From Glandiceps talaboti (Eukaryota > Hemichordata > Enteropneusta > Spengelidae), in assembly GCF_964340395.1 (NCBI RefSeq), contig NC_135551.1, forward strand, positions 952,501 through 1,016,500: a DNA stretch of 64,000 nucleotides. The letters are read 5' to 3'. Position 1 is the stretch's first letter, and every line of letters begins with the position of its first letter. The position numbers were made by a program, and so were the translations under genes. Shown one piece after another: positions 36,651 through 45,713 of the stretch. The notes beneath the pieces are model-generated. The model made no database searches and was not told the DNA's origin. It was given only the letters and a program-made list of their open reading frames with translations.

Positions 36651-36962
36651 GGCAGGAAATCTAGTTTGTTGTGAGAAACTGAGGGAGAGTTGAATTGATG
36701 CTAAAGTTAGCACTGAGTACATGATAACTACAATGAGATATTGTGTGGTAATGGTGTATACTTCTGGAAGTCTTTCACTAATTGATGGTGGTATTTTGTA
36801 TGTGATACTATCGTAACATTCAAATGACCAGAAATAATGAATGAAACTGACATCCTTTACCGGTGGGAATGTCAAATTACGACCAATCTGATTTTTGATG
36901 TAGAAATATCATTGGTATTGGTAACCCAGAGCTAAAGAATTTGACCCTGTATATATGTATGA

Positions 36963-37159
36963 GAATGCGCCATGTGTCTCTGTGTTCAACTGATAGTCAA
37001 TGTAAAATGTGTGTGTGGATATATGCAAACATTTCCCATGTGTACAGTAAATATATTCATCCCTGCTTCACAAGGGGTTGTAATGAGTTCAAGCACACCT
37101 GAAATGTGCAAGCATACAACTGATTCAAAAGATCATATTGGAGCTGAGATTATACTCAG
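36963..37159 (+). other. 5' part of an open frame split by the Polinton insertion
   Basis: The frame is open from 36963 up to the insertion site (last codons LRMG over the target duplication). On the far side, starting from the second copy of AATGGG at 46399, the frame that continues it stays open to 46617. The pre-insertion frame would therefore be about 200 codons less the element's own sequence; see the entry at 46405. No domain is seen in this half. Confidence 0.35.
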
Positions 37160-37165
37160 AATGGG
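37160..37165. repeat. Target-site duplication, left copy (AATGGG)
   Basis: Six bases directly before the terminal inverted repeat, repeated exactly at 46399-46404 after the element. A six-base duplication is typical of Maverick/Polinton integration. Confidence 0.9.
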
Positions 37166-37314
37166 AGTAGTATAGAAAATGACAATTTAAGACCACCCTA
37201 ACGACATACCCCATATTTCGCCTTTTTTACGTAAAATAAATGGCTTAATCTATATAACATTTGTGTAAACACAAAAACAACCATGTCGTTTCACCGTAGA
37301 AGGCTTTTTAAACC
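37166..37314 (+). repeat. Left terminal inverted repeat, 149 bp
   Basis: Starts AGTAGTATAGAAAATGAC and ends GGCTTTTTAAACC. It matches the reverse complement of 46250-46398 with one mismatch that I can see (A here, G in the other end, at base 10). Confidence 0.95.
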
Positions 37315-38142
37315 GTATTATCAACAGCAGTGCAGTCGACCGTACACGATAGTGAATAGTCATGCTCCGTTATATTCTATGAATACACTGGTAATTTGAT
37401 AGGTGTGCCAGCCTCAGGCTTGTCCGGTTAAAGGTCAATACACTTACAATAGACTGTTTACAATAGACTGTTTACGGCTCGTGACTCATTTGTGTGTGAT
37501 GTTTACGTTGTCAACATTTCTTTACCTCTATGACTTTTACTTCTGGGTTCAAGTATGCGTCCCGAATTTGTCAGAAAATCGGTATTCTTAAATGTAATTC
37601 TAAAATTTGTCTTGCTGATATAAAAGAAGAGATGTCAGTTGAAGTTTAGGTGTTTACAGTATCTAAAATGGGGAACTCTAGTGAAAGTTACGGCGAGTTG
37701 AAAATGTTGAAAAATAAGGCCGCTGATGATATACTCGCTGACTAACAGTGTAACCTAATTTACATAGAATAGACCCAGAATGCTGTTCGGTTACTGTTTA
37801 ACAAGAAAAAAAAATAATGAGAATAACACAAAATTTAGTTAAAATTTTATAGTTTTAGTTAAATAATTATTAATCTATAATTGATTGTATGTTTGTACAT
37901 TATTTTCATCAACATTAACTGTTAATAAATGTATTATTGGAAACACTCAAACCGTATATAGAGTTTTACTTTCAATAGTATCATATAAATATAAAAGTCA
38001 AATGTATATAAATTGGCGCTTGCGCAGCACCTGCTATGGTTTCAGAATCTGTCAGCCGACGACGGGTAAGGGTACTCGTGTGGGTAACAACCTAAGACAG
38101 GCGTAGCGAGAAACCATAGCGAAAAAACCTAGTGCTTGGCCG

Positions 38143-38337
38143 CTGTTGTAACAGACAGAAAAAATTTTGTGTACACATAATATAAAAATTATTATGTGTA
38201 CACAAAAGTCTCGATCTCAATAAATAATTTCAATTGGTAATTAACAAAAGTAATAAACCCGTACTAATTGTACGAGAGTAAATTGAGATTTGATTGACAC
38301 CAAAAAAATAGAAAAGAAAAAAAGTCTGTTACAACAG
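38143..38337. repeat. Inverted-repeat unit, possible nested MITE
   Basis: CTGTTGTAACAGAC at 38143-38156 is matched exactly in reverse at 38324-38337. The match extends outward imperfectly (AGTGCTTGGC against GGGCACT) and the inner flanks are A-rich on both sides. It encloses the 18-bp hairpin. No target duplication found. Confidence 0.5.
38166..38208. repeat. Perfect 18-bp hairpin, 7-base loop
   Basis: TTTTGTGTACACATAATA at 38166-38183 and its exact complement at 38191-38208, with loop TAAAAAT. The inner part GTGTACAC is itself palindromic. Role unknown; terminator, origin or foldback remnant are all possible. Confidence 0.85.
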
Positions 38338-38472
38338 GGCACTGGGTTTCTTTTTTTACAACAATTGTTTTATTTTTAAAAATGTTTAACACTAACATAA
38401 CACTAACATAAACACCACCAACTAAATCATATATATGTCATAACTCTCAATTAAACAAATGGTAAGAGAGGG

Positions 38473-38510
38473 TATATACACACAACAAACTATTTTCAGT
38501 ATAATATACA
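38473..38510 (+). promoter_or_regulatory. AT-rich leader of the zinc-finger gene
   Basis: TATATACACACAAC at 38473-38486 and TATAATATACA at 38500-38510 lie directly before ATG 38511. Similar TATATAC words precede most genes of the element, so I take this as its promoter or leader. Inference from repetition only. Confidence 0.4.
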
Positions 38511-38876
38511 ATGCGAATTAAATGTGTTTCTTGTGATCGATCAGCACCTGAGTACATATGTGAAATATGTAACAGACATTTTAAACATCAACATAACTTA
38601 AAGAAACATGAAAACACAAGAAATTGCTCTGAGAAAAACAAAATTCAATACATTGATGCATGTTCAACATGTGATCGCGTTTTTCCTGAGTTCATATGTG
38701 ATAAATGTGGATTTGCATATAAATATGAATGTCATTTTAAAAAGCATTTTAACAGAAGTACACCTTGTGTTAAAAAACCTAAGAGATATATTTGTGAATG
38801 TAGTTTAGAATTAGGTAGTTATTTTGCGTTGTGTAGACATAGAAAGAAAACTTGTAATTTACAATTAGACAAATAA
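38511..38876 (+). CDS. Cys/His-rich zinc-finger protein, 121 residues
   Basis: A small basic protein with repeated zinc-binding motifs. Residues 17-39 have C-x2-C...H-x5-H-like spacing (CEICNRHFKHQHNLKKH, with ENTRNC after), and residues 62-85 repeat the arrangement (CDKCGFAYKYECHFKKH, then FNRSTPC). Each is preceded by a short C-x2-C (CVSCDRS; CSTCDRV), and a Cys/His cluster ends the protein (YICECS...CRHRKKTC). The duplicated architecture suggests a nucleic-acid-binding protein; in Polinton-like elements zinc-finger proteins are common next to the polymerase. It lies 42 bp before the polymerase gene on the same strand. The ATG chosen follows the TATAATATACA leader. Function not known. Confidence 0.8.
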   Translation: MRIKCVSCDRSAPEYICEICNRHFKHQHNLKKHENTRNCSEKNKIQYIDACSTCDRVFPEFICDKCGFAYKYECHFKKHFNRSTPCVKKPKRYICECSLELGSYFALCRHRKKTCNLQLDK

Positions 38877-38908
38877 ATATTTTAATGGATATAAATCTTT
38901 TTTTCCAT

Positions 38909-38918
38909 TATATACAAC
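38909..38918 (+). promoter_or_regulatory. TATATACAAC leader motif of the polymerase gene
   Basis: TATATACAAC sits directly before ATG 38919. The same ten bases occur, on the minus strand, four bases before the start of the 124-residue gene (46089-46098). This exact recurrence in front of two unrelated genes suggests an element-specific promoter or initiator. Confidence 0.5.
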
Positions 38919-41900
38919 ATGACAAAGATTTTGAACCCATGCACTAAGCGAATGATAACAGTTGGTAGCCGTGTGTATAATAATCTTATACGGAATGGTG
39001 AACTACAATTTATTCCTAATATCACACCAACAATAAAACGAAGTGAACGAAGTGAAAATCCTAAACAACGAAGTGAAGATAATATCTTAGATTGGCCGGT
39101 ACCTAGTGGTCTCCCTCGACCATTAACGGAACAATATATCATTAATCCTATTACCAAACGTATGATTAAAATAGGTAATGACATATATCAAACTCTTATT
39201 AACAGAGTTTATCGACATGTAGGTGGTGTTATAATGTTACCCAGATATCATGAACTTGAGAGAGCTTTTAAGGGATACGTGAAGTCATATAAAATTGATA
39301 TTACCGAGAACGAGCCACATACGCAATTAATTGAAAATAAATACTTAATAAAACAAATCTTAGAACAAAATTTACAAGATACAGGTGGAATAAAAGCTAT
39401 ATTAACCTTAAAGATAAAATTTGTTAAAAATGATAAAAATATGGAAGAAATAACAAATGATGGTTATTTTAATAGTTGTCCATTGCAAATTATAAATTCT
39501 GACGAAATAGATGAAGAAATTAATGTAAGTTTCGAATGAATAATTGAGCATATCGCTAAATGGTTACGTGAAGGTTCTGGTTGGCAAATAAAAACACTTC
39601 TTAATTTTTATGTAAATATTGTAAAATACGAGCCTTTACAAGGTAGCTCATATATCAAATTACCCAGAGAATTACAACATCACATGAAAGGTCTCATTAA
39701 CATACAAAATAATGATGTTCAATGTTTTAGATGGTGTCATTTAGCATATAAGTTTCCAGTCGAAATTCATAAAAATAGACCATCTAAATACAAACAACAC
39801 ATCGTTGATATAGATTATAAAGGAATAACATTCCCGGTTACTACAAAACAAATACCAAAAATTGAAAACCAAAATAATATATCTATTTCTGTATTTGGTT
39901 ATAGTCAAAATAAACAAGCATATCCAATTTATGTTAGTAAACAAACTTGTAAAGATCACCTTGATTTACTATTAATAACTCATAGTGATAAAAATCATTA
40001 TGTTTGGATCAAAGATTTTAATCGATTCATGCATGGTATAACAAATCATGATGGAAGAAAACATTTCTGTAGATATTGTTTACAACACTTTACAACTGCA
40101 GAGATTTTAAATCAGCACATTCCTATTTGTTTTGAAATAAATGGTACGCAAGCTATAAGAATGCCAACTGAGAAAAACAAATGGTTATCATTTAAAAATT
40201 ATTCAAAACAATTAAATTCTCCTTTTGTTATTTACGCTGATTTTGAATCGATAACTGAAAACGTGAATACCTGCCATCCTAATAATAATACGGTATTCAC
40301 GCATCATTATCAAAAACATGAAGTATGTAGTTTTGGATATAAACTTGTCTGTTGTTACAATGATAGATTCAGTAAAAAAAAAGTGTTATTTATAGAGGGC
40401 CAGATGCATCCAAGAAATTTATGGAAATGATGTTATCGGAAGTTGACTATTGTAATAATATTAAACAGCAACATTTTGATAAACCTTTGTGTATGAGTAA
40501 AAACGATGAAGACTGTTTCAAAAACGCAACGCAATGTCATATTTGTGAAAAATCATACGAAGATGGTACAAATGATATACGAGTCCGTGACCATTGCCAT
40601 ATTACCGGTAAATACCGTGGTTCAGCGCATGAATCCTGTAATATCAATTTTCAAGTAACGAAGAAAATCCCCATTATATTCCACAACTTAAAAGGATATG
40701 ACAGTCATTTCATCGTACAAACTCTTGAAAATTTTAATGAAAAGATCGATATTATCCCACATTCTATGGAAATGTTCATGGCTATAATGGTTGGTACTCA
40801 TTTAGTCTTCATAGATAGTTTAAATTTCTTGAATGCTTCATTAGAAAAACTCGTAGGTAACACAAGTGATTTCAAATACACAAAACAAGAATTCCCCAAT
40901 AGTTTAAAATTACTAACACGGAAGGGTGTATACCCCTATGACTATATGGATTCCACCGAAAAATTCAATGATGTTAGTCTTCCATTAAAAGAAACATTTT
41001 ATTCTATTTTAAATGAGGCTGGTATAACCGATGAAGATTATGTGCATGCGCAAGATATTTGGAAGCATTTTAATATGCAATGATGGGTGATTATCATGAT
41101 CTATATCTTAAAACTGATGTATTATTACTAACGGATGTATTTGAAAATTTCCGAAAGACATGTAATCTATACTATAACCTTGATCCCTGTCATTACTTCA
41201 GTGCTCCAGGATTATCTTGGGATGCCTGCTTAAAAATGACTAAAATTAATCTCAAACTATTAACTGATATAGATATGCATCTCTTCATAGAAAAAGGTCT
41301 TCGTGGAGGTATTTCTTATATATCCGCTGGTCATGCAAAGGCAAACAATCCATATATGAAAGATTATGATCCAACTCAGGAATCAAAATATATCATGTAT
41401 TTAGATGCTAATAATCTCTATGGTTGGGCAATTGTTCAATCTTTACCAACACATGGATTTAAATAGGTTGATATAGATTCGCTTGACTGTAAAAACTTAA
41501 GTAAGTACACCAATGAAAGTGACCATGGATTAATCCTTGAAGTTGATCTTGAATATCCTAGCGAGTTGCATGATCTTCACAATGATTATCCTTTAGCACC
41601 TGAGAGACTATGTATTACTGAAGACATGTTATCTCTGCATAACAAAAAGATACGTGACTTATTTAATATCAAATGTGGAAATATAGAAAAATTAACTACA
41701 ACTCTGAGACCAAAAAGGAATTATGTACTTCATTTTCAAAACTTAAAACAATATTTATCACTCGGTTTAAAAGTCACTAAAATTCACAGAGCCATTGAGT
41801 TTAATCAATCAAAGTGGATGTCGCAATACATCTTATTTAACACGGAAAAAAGAAAGAAAGCAAGAAATGCCTTCGAAAAAGATTTTTTCAAACTAATGAA

Positions 41901-42672
41901 TAACTCTGTCTTTGGACGTACTATGATGAATGTACGTAAGCATCGTAGTATAAAATTATGTATAACAGAAAAACAAATGCGAAAATTAGTATCTAAACCA
42001 ACGTTTGTCATGCAAAAAATTATAACTGAAAGTCTAGTAGGAGTGGAAAACAAAAAAGAACGACTAACTCTAAATCAACCCTTGTATGTTGGGATGAGTA
42101 TTCTTGATTTGTCTAAAACTTTAATGTATGACTTTCATTACAACTATATCAAAGAAAAATATGGTTCAAAAGCAAAATTGCTATTCACAGATACCGATTC
42201 ATTAATGTATGAAATTCAAGCCATTGATCCCTATAAAGATTTCTATCAAGACAAAGATCTGTTCGATAATAGTGATTACTCATCTGAGAGTCCATACTAT
42301 TTTGATTATAATAAAAAGATAATCGGTAAAATGAAAGATGAATGTGCCGGTGTACCAACCACTGAATTTATTGGACTTCGAAGTAAAATGTATTCTTATA
42401 TCACAGAAACTTCATCAACCCGAAAAGCAAAAGGAATGAAAAAGATAGTTATGAAAAAGAATATCACCCATGAAGAATATAAGACAGTACTTTTGGAAAA
42501 TTTACAAATGAAACATTCCATGAATACTATACGATCGATAAATCACCAGATTGGTAGTTACAAAATCAATAAAACTTCTTTAAGTTGCTTTAATGATAAA
42601 CGTTATGTTCTTGATCATCGTAACACGCTAGCATATGGTCACGTAACTTTAGGTAAGCTCGAGTTGAAATGA
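38919..42672 (+). pseudogene. Protein-primed-type family B DNA polymerase, broken in four places
   Basis: About 1,250 codons. The N-terminus has two NPxTKRMI-type motifs (residues 5-30 and 84-109). A Cys/His finger (FCRYCLQHF, near 40068) precedes exonuclease motif I, YADFESI (40233). A Cys/His insert with CHICEKS and VRDHCHITGKYRGSAHESC (about 40536-40640) resembles recombination endonuclease VII and is known inside polymerases of this type. Exonuclease II is NLKGYDSHFI (40688). Polymerase motifs are DANNLYGWA (41405), NNSVFGRTMMN (about 41898) and FTDTDSLMYEI (42185). Breaks: TGA at 39537, a one-base loss in an A9 run at 40374-40382, a one-base loss near 41083, and TAG at 41464 where Trp is expected. 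Its 3' end overlaps the tail of the minus-strand gene by 24 bases and the usual C-terminus may be lost. Confidence 0.92.
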
Positions 42673-43123
42673 AATTGGATAACCATTAAAATCTATTAGT
42701 TCATTATTTTGATTAGTTATCCAAATTCGAAGACTAGTTATATTCATTTTCTTAATTGGTACATATTCTTCCTCTTTAAAACCAAGTATTTTTGCAAAAT
42801 TCTTTGGCTTTGAAAAGTCTACTTTAACATTATCACCGAGTATCATCTGTGTTTTTCCTGTTGGCAAAATTCTCTTAAAATTTAATTACTTTTGTTCTAC
42901 CAATCGCTAGTGATAATGTTTCTACATTGTAATTACCTGGTTCTACTTTTTTAACTGATGTTTTATTGTTAACGGTAAAAGCAATTTCATTGGTTTTTTT
43001 TGTAATATTATACCAGGAATTATATAATTTACACTCCAACAGTCGTATTTGTTTATAACCAGTCAGCGTTTCTGTAAAACTGGTAGTGATATCATTAGAT
43101 TCTTTGTTTATATACAACTTCAT
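42649..43123 (-). pseudogene. Polinton-type protein of possible structural role, frameshifted
   Basis: Two minus-strand frames that follow one another, 43123-42875 (82 codons) and 42867-42649 (72 codons). The first has LLECKLYNSWYNI and PGNYNVETLSL; the second has NFAKILGF and ends with MNITSLRIWITNQNNEL then FNGYPISFQLEL. I recall such a C-terminus, a short beta-rich segment of the NISVWLTDQNG type, in uncharacterised proteins of invertebrate Polinton-like elements. A minor capsid or penton-like role is a guess. A shift near 42870 joins the parts, and the protein may also have lost a middle portion. It is transcribed towards the polymerase gene and away from the 317-residue gene. Confidence 0.6.
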
Positions 43124-43175
43124 TGTTTTTTAAAATATTATAGTATATATTATATACGAAATACAAAAATATAAT
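43124..43175. promoter_or_regulatory. Bidirectional 52-bp AT-rich promoter region
   Basis: The spacer between two divergent starts (minus 43123, plus 43176) contains TATAGTATATATTATATAC, nearly palindromic, and reads as a TATATAC-type leader in both directions. It most likely drives both genes. Confidence 0.5.
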
Positions 43176-44129
43176 ATGCCATCAAATTTTGGACTAGGTA
43201 TGATAACATCTCTAGGATTTGAACTTAATGATCTCAAAGATGTTTACACCCCCACATCGTATTTAACCAGACGTAATAATAATAAAGATTTCATCTTTAA
43301 ATGGAAAAATAATACTAAATCATTTAATTTAGAACCAGCAGCAATTCAATCACACGAGCATACCAACAATTTAGTAGACCTAAATGACGTAGATGAGACA
43401 ATCGAAGAATATAGAGTATCAAAACATCATGTACCATTTGGTTTTGTGTATAGCAACAGAGATGCTAAGTTCTATACTTTTGAATTACCACGAGATTTTG
43501 TTGAATTGATTGAAAAGCCATTAACTATTGATCATGGTTTAACTGATCGAGTTCCTTATGTGTTGGTTTATAATGACAATAATAAGACATTTAGTTTAGC
43601 TGATATCAGACACTATTTACCGGAAGCAGATCCTAGACTAGACCTGTTAGACCTTCTGAATCCAAAGCTGCATTTAAAATTGGATGTTATAAAAACAATA
43701 GCGATGGAAAACATTATTTTTCGTAAAATTATAAATTCAGGGAAATGGTATTGTAGTTACAACGTTAAAGAAGGAAATGTTAACTTATTTTATGATACTC
43801 AGTTTAAAATATTAGGTTTGAAACCACATGAGGGCGAGGCTAAACTAAAATTGGTTACTGTTAGTGAAGCGATGACGGACGATATAAAGTTAATAAATAA
43901 TACATATAATACTATGATTTTATTAACTCTTGGTTCACTAGTAATTGGGGTAGCTGGTTTAGTAACAAGAATATATTATAAAAGACAGTGGTTTTTACAA
44001 TCAAGTGATATTCAAGAGTCAACAGAGTCAGCAGAGTCTAAAGAATTAACGACACCACAACCAATTAAAAATAAACAATTAACGACACCACAACCAATTA
44101 AAAATAATGCTTTGTTTGAAATGGAATAA
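43176..44129 (+). CDS. Single-pass membrane protein, 317 residues, unknown function
   Basis: Not recognised. Residues 1-235 are soluble and mixed in character, with an aromatic-rich part (SGKWYCSYNVKEGNVNLFYD). One strong membrane segment lies at about residues 244-262 (MILLTLGSLVIGVAGLV), followed by TRIYYKRQW, so the C-terminus may be cytosolic. The tail is Ser/Glu-rich (TESAESKE) and then has a direct repeat of LTTPQPIKN, twice, which also appears as a 30-base repeat in DNA. The frame is intact. The topology resembles viral envelope or entry-complex proteins in outline only; I cannot assign a function. It sits in a run of three + genes that all have hydrophobic stretches. Confidence 0.8.
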   Translation: MPSNFGLGMITSLGFELNDLKDVYTPTSYLTRRNNNKDFIFKWKNNTKSFNLEPAAIQSHEHTNNLVDLNDVDETIEEYRVSKHHVPFGFVYSNRDAKFYTFELPRDFVELIEKPLTIDHGLTDRVPYVLVYNDNNKTFSLADIRHYLPEADPRLDLLDLLNPKLHLKLDVIKTIAMENIIFRKIINSGKWYCSYNVKEGNVNLFYDTQFKILGLKPHEGEAKLKLVTVSEAMTDDIKLINNTYNTMILLTLGSLVIGVAGLVTRIYYKRQWFLQSSDIQESTESAESKELTTPQPIKNKQLTTPQPIKNNALFEME

Positions 44130-44149
44130 TATGGATCACTATTATATTT

Positions 44150-44195
44150 ATTTTTTATATATTATATTATATATAAACACTATACACTATACACA
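44150..44195 (+). promoter_or_regulatory. Leader of the 79-residue gene
   Basis: TATATTATATATAAACACT followed by ATACACTATACACA directly before ATG 44196. Same TATATA-A-C style as the other gene leaders of the element. Confidence 0.4.
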
Positions 44196-44435
44196 ATGAC
44201 AGACTATACTAAACTAATCGTGAATGGTCTTTATGATGGTGCAGTTTTATCTGCTTTAACAATAGCTAATAGTTTTATACTTGACAAGACTATGAAGATG
44301 GCTCCAGACAGTCCTAAAACAAGTACTTCATTTAAGAAGTTTGCTTCTCTCACAATAGCTATAAGTGTTGCAGTATTAGAGAAAGATGTGTTAGAACAAA
44401 GAAATATGTTACCAGTTGATCCTTATAAAGGATAA
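44196..44435 (+). CDS. Small protein, 79 residues, with hydrophobic stretches
   Basis: Not recognised. Residues 12-28 (YDGAVLSALTIANSFIL) and 50-61 (ASLTIAISVAVL) are hydrophobic, separated by a Lys/Ser/Thr-rich loop; two short membrane helices or amphipathic helices are possible. The open frame is intact, starts directly after a TATATA-type leader, and ends 79 bp before the next gene. Small hydrophobic proteins are common among minor virion proteins, but that is only analogy. Confidence 0.65.
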   Translation: MTDYTKLIVNGLYDGAVLSALTIANSFILDKTMKMAPDSPKTSTSFKKFASLTIAISVAVLEKDVLEQRNMLPVDPYKG

Positions 44436-44485
44436 ATATAAAGGATAATTTAATAATTTAATAATTTAATAATTTTATAGTTTAT

Positions 44486-44514
44486 ATATCTTAATATAGT
44501 ATATACTATACATA
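44486..44514 (+). promoter_or_regulatory. Leader of the 146-residue gene
   Basis: TATATCTTAATATAGTATA then TACTATACATA directly before ATG 44515, with the AGTATATACT palindrome also found before 43176 in related form. Confidence 0.4.
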
Positions 44515-44955
44515 ATGGGTGCGGCAATTGCGATGTTGGTTGGTGGAGCTGTTTTAAATGCAACTGCCTTTGTTGGAGCTGGTTATTTAGGTAAGACACT
44601 TTCAGGTGATTCAAAAGAAAAACATGAAAAAGAATTAAAGAGACATGATTTAGCTTTGGAGAATTTCAATAAAGATCGAGAGGTATGGTTGGAACAAAAA
44701 GTATTGGATTTTATAGCGAAACAAAAAAATTTAGATGTTCATGCGAGACAAAATGTGGTTCTGACTGATCAAAATTTAAATTTATATCTAGAATATCATC
44801 CACAGAGTACACAGAGTAGTCTTGCCAGTCTTAAAAATAAACCCGAATTTAGTGACTATTATCAGCCTTCTAACAACATGAAGACATACCAATACATTTA
44901 TTTAGCTGGTGGTGGAATATTATTAGTTTATTTAACAAAAAAATATAATAAATAA
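44515..44955 (+). CDS. Polinton-type Gly/Ala-headed membrane protein, 146 residues
   Basis: The N-terminus (MGAAIAMLVGGAVLNATAF, residues 1-19) is hydrophobic and Gly/Ala-rich; Gly2 could be myristoylated, although residue 6 is Ala rather than Ser/Thr. Residues 30-70 are charged and probably coiled (KEKHEKELKRHDLALENF). Then comes a FSDYYQPS motif near residue 112 and a C-terminal membrane segment (YIYLAGGGILLVYL, residues 126-139) with a Lys-rich end. I recall uncharacterised proteins of this exact plan (MGA.., ALAF, KRHDLA, DFYHPS, C-terminal helix) from invertebrate Polinton-like elements, which supports membership in the element. Function unknown. The frame is intact. Confidence 0.75.
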   Translation: MGAAIAMLVGGAVLNATAFVGAGYLGKTLSGDSKEKHEKELKRHDLALENFNKDREVWLEQKVLDFIAKQKNLDVHARQNVVLTDQNLNLYLEYHPQSTQSSLASLKNKPEFSDYYQPSNNMKTYQYIYLAGGGILLVYLTKKYNK

Positions 44956-44996
44956 TATATAACTAATAAATATAATAAATAATATATAACTATATA

Positions 44997-45713
44997 ATGG
45001 CAGTCTGTAAAGCAGTATGTCAATTATGTAAATGAAATGGTGTAACAGATGCGACCCATGATTGTACTAACATTTGTGGTGCACTGTTTGGAAAATCTCA
45101 TTGTTTTAATTGTTGTGATTCGATGATAGACATGAACTGGTATAACATCATACATTGTAACATATGTAAAAGATTCAATATACCTCGTGATGATATTTGT
45201 AAAAACATTTGTGGTAACATGTATGGAAGGTTTCACTGTTTTAACTGCTGTAATTCGTTTAACAAACCTTTAGATGAAAACTTTGAGCATGATCAAAGAA
45301 AAAAACAAAACATCTATGACCCTAAAAACCACATTAAAAAGGTTTTTAAGAAATATAATCTTAATTATTATCTTTTAACAACTGTTACTATAATATTTTC
45401 ATCAATTAATGTAGTTTATATAGTGCCAACACGATATCGATCACTCAACTTTAGTGTAATTATAAAAGCAATTCTATTATACTTAGGAAAATATCAGGAA
45501 GCTGTTCAAATACCAGAGTTAAAAACGGAAGCATTTTCACAGAATCAAATTCTTAAACGATTTTGGGATAAATGGAATGCAGAATACACAGAAATAGTGA
45601 GATTTAGTTGGTGGCGTTTACGTGTGCATCAAATCTTTTTAAAAATGAAGTTGAATAGGCTTGACTCTGAAATCAAGAATCAATTAAATCAACCAAAAAA
45701 TAAGGTCTATTAA
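44997..45713 (+). pseudogene. Protein with two tandem Cys-rich zinc motifs, internal TGA
   Basis: The likely start is ATG 44997, after TATATAACTATATA. After 12 codons there is a TGA (45033-45035), and the same frame then runs on to 45713. The N-terminal part is a tandem duplication: each half reads C-x2-C, a spacer with DxC, then NxCG, then FHCFNCC or SHCFNCC (about residues 4-44 and 53-86). Eight Cys and one His per half could bind zinc. The remainder, about 150 residues, is basic with one hydrophobic stretch (LLTTVTIIFSSINVVYIV) and a Trp-rich segment (VRFSWWRLRVHQIF). If the TGA is real the product would have to start at Met 45123 and lose the first zinc half. Confidence 0.65.

Larger units (their letters stand above)
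37315..38510. other. Left non-coding region of the Polinton-like element
   Basis: About 1.2 kb without a convincing gene between the left terminal repeat and the first ORF. It holds several inverted repeats: TGCTATGGTTTC near 38033 with GAAACCATAGC near 38110; CTGTTGTAACAGAC (38143-38156) with its complement (38324-38337); and a perfect 18-bp hairpin at 38166-38208. The region may hold a nested small element or control sequences. Confidence 0.6.

Noticed and set aside
38919-45713. Alternative genetic code (TGA read as an amino acid) in the Polinton-like element
   Set aside because: The polymerase also has a TAG and two frameshifts, and intact genes in the element end in ordinary stops including TGA-type and TAA-type ends. 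Mutation is the simpler explanation, although two TGA sites are noted above.
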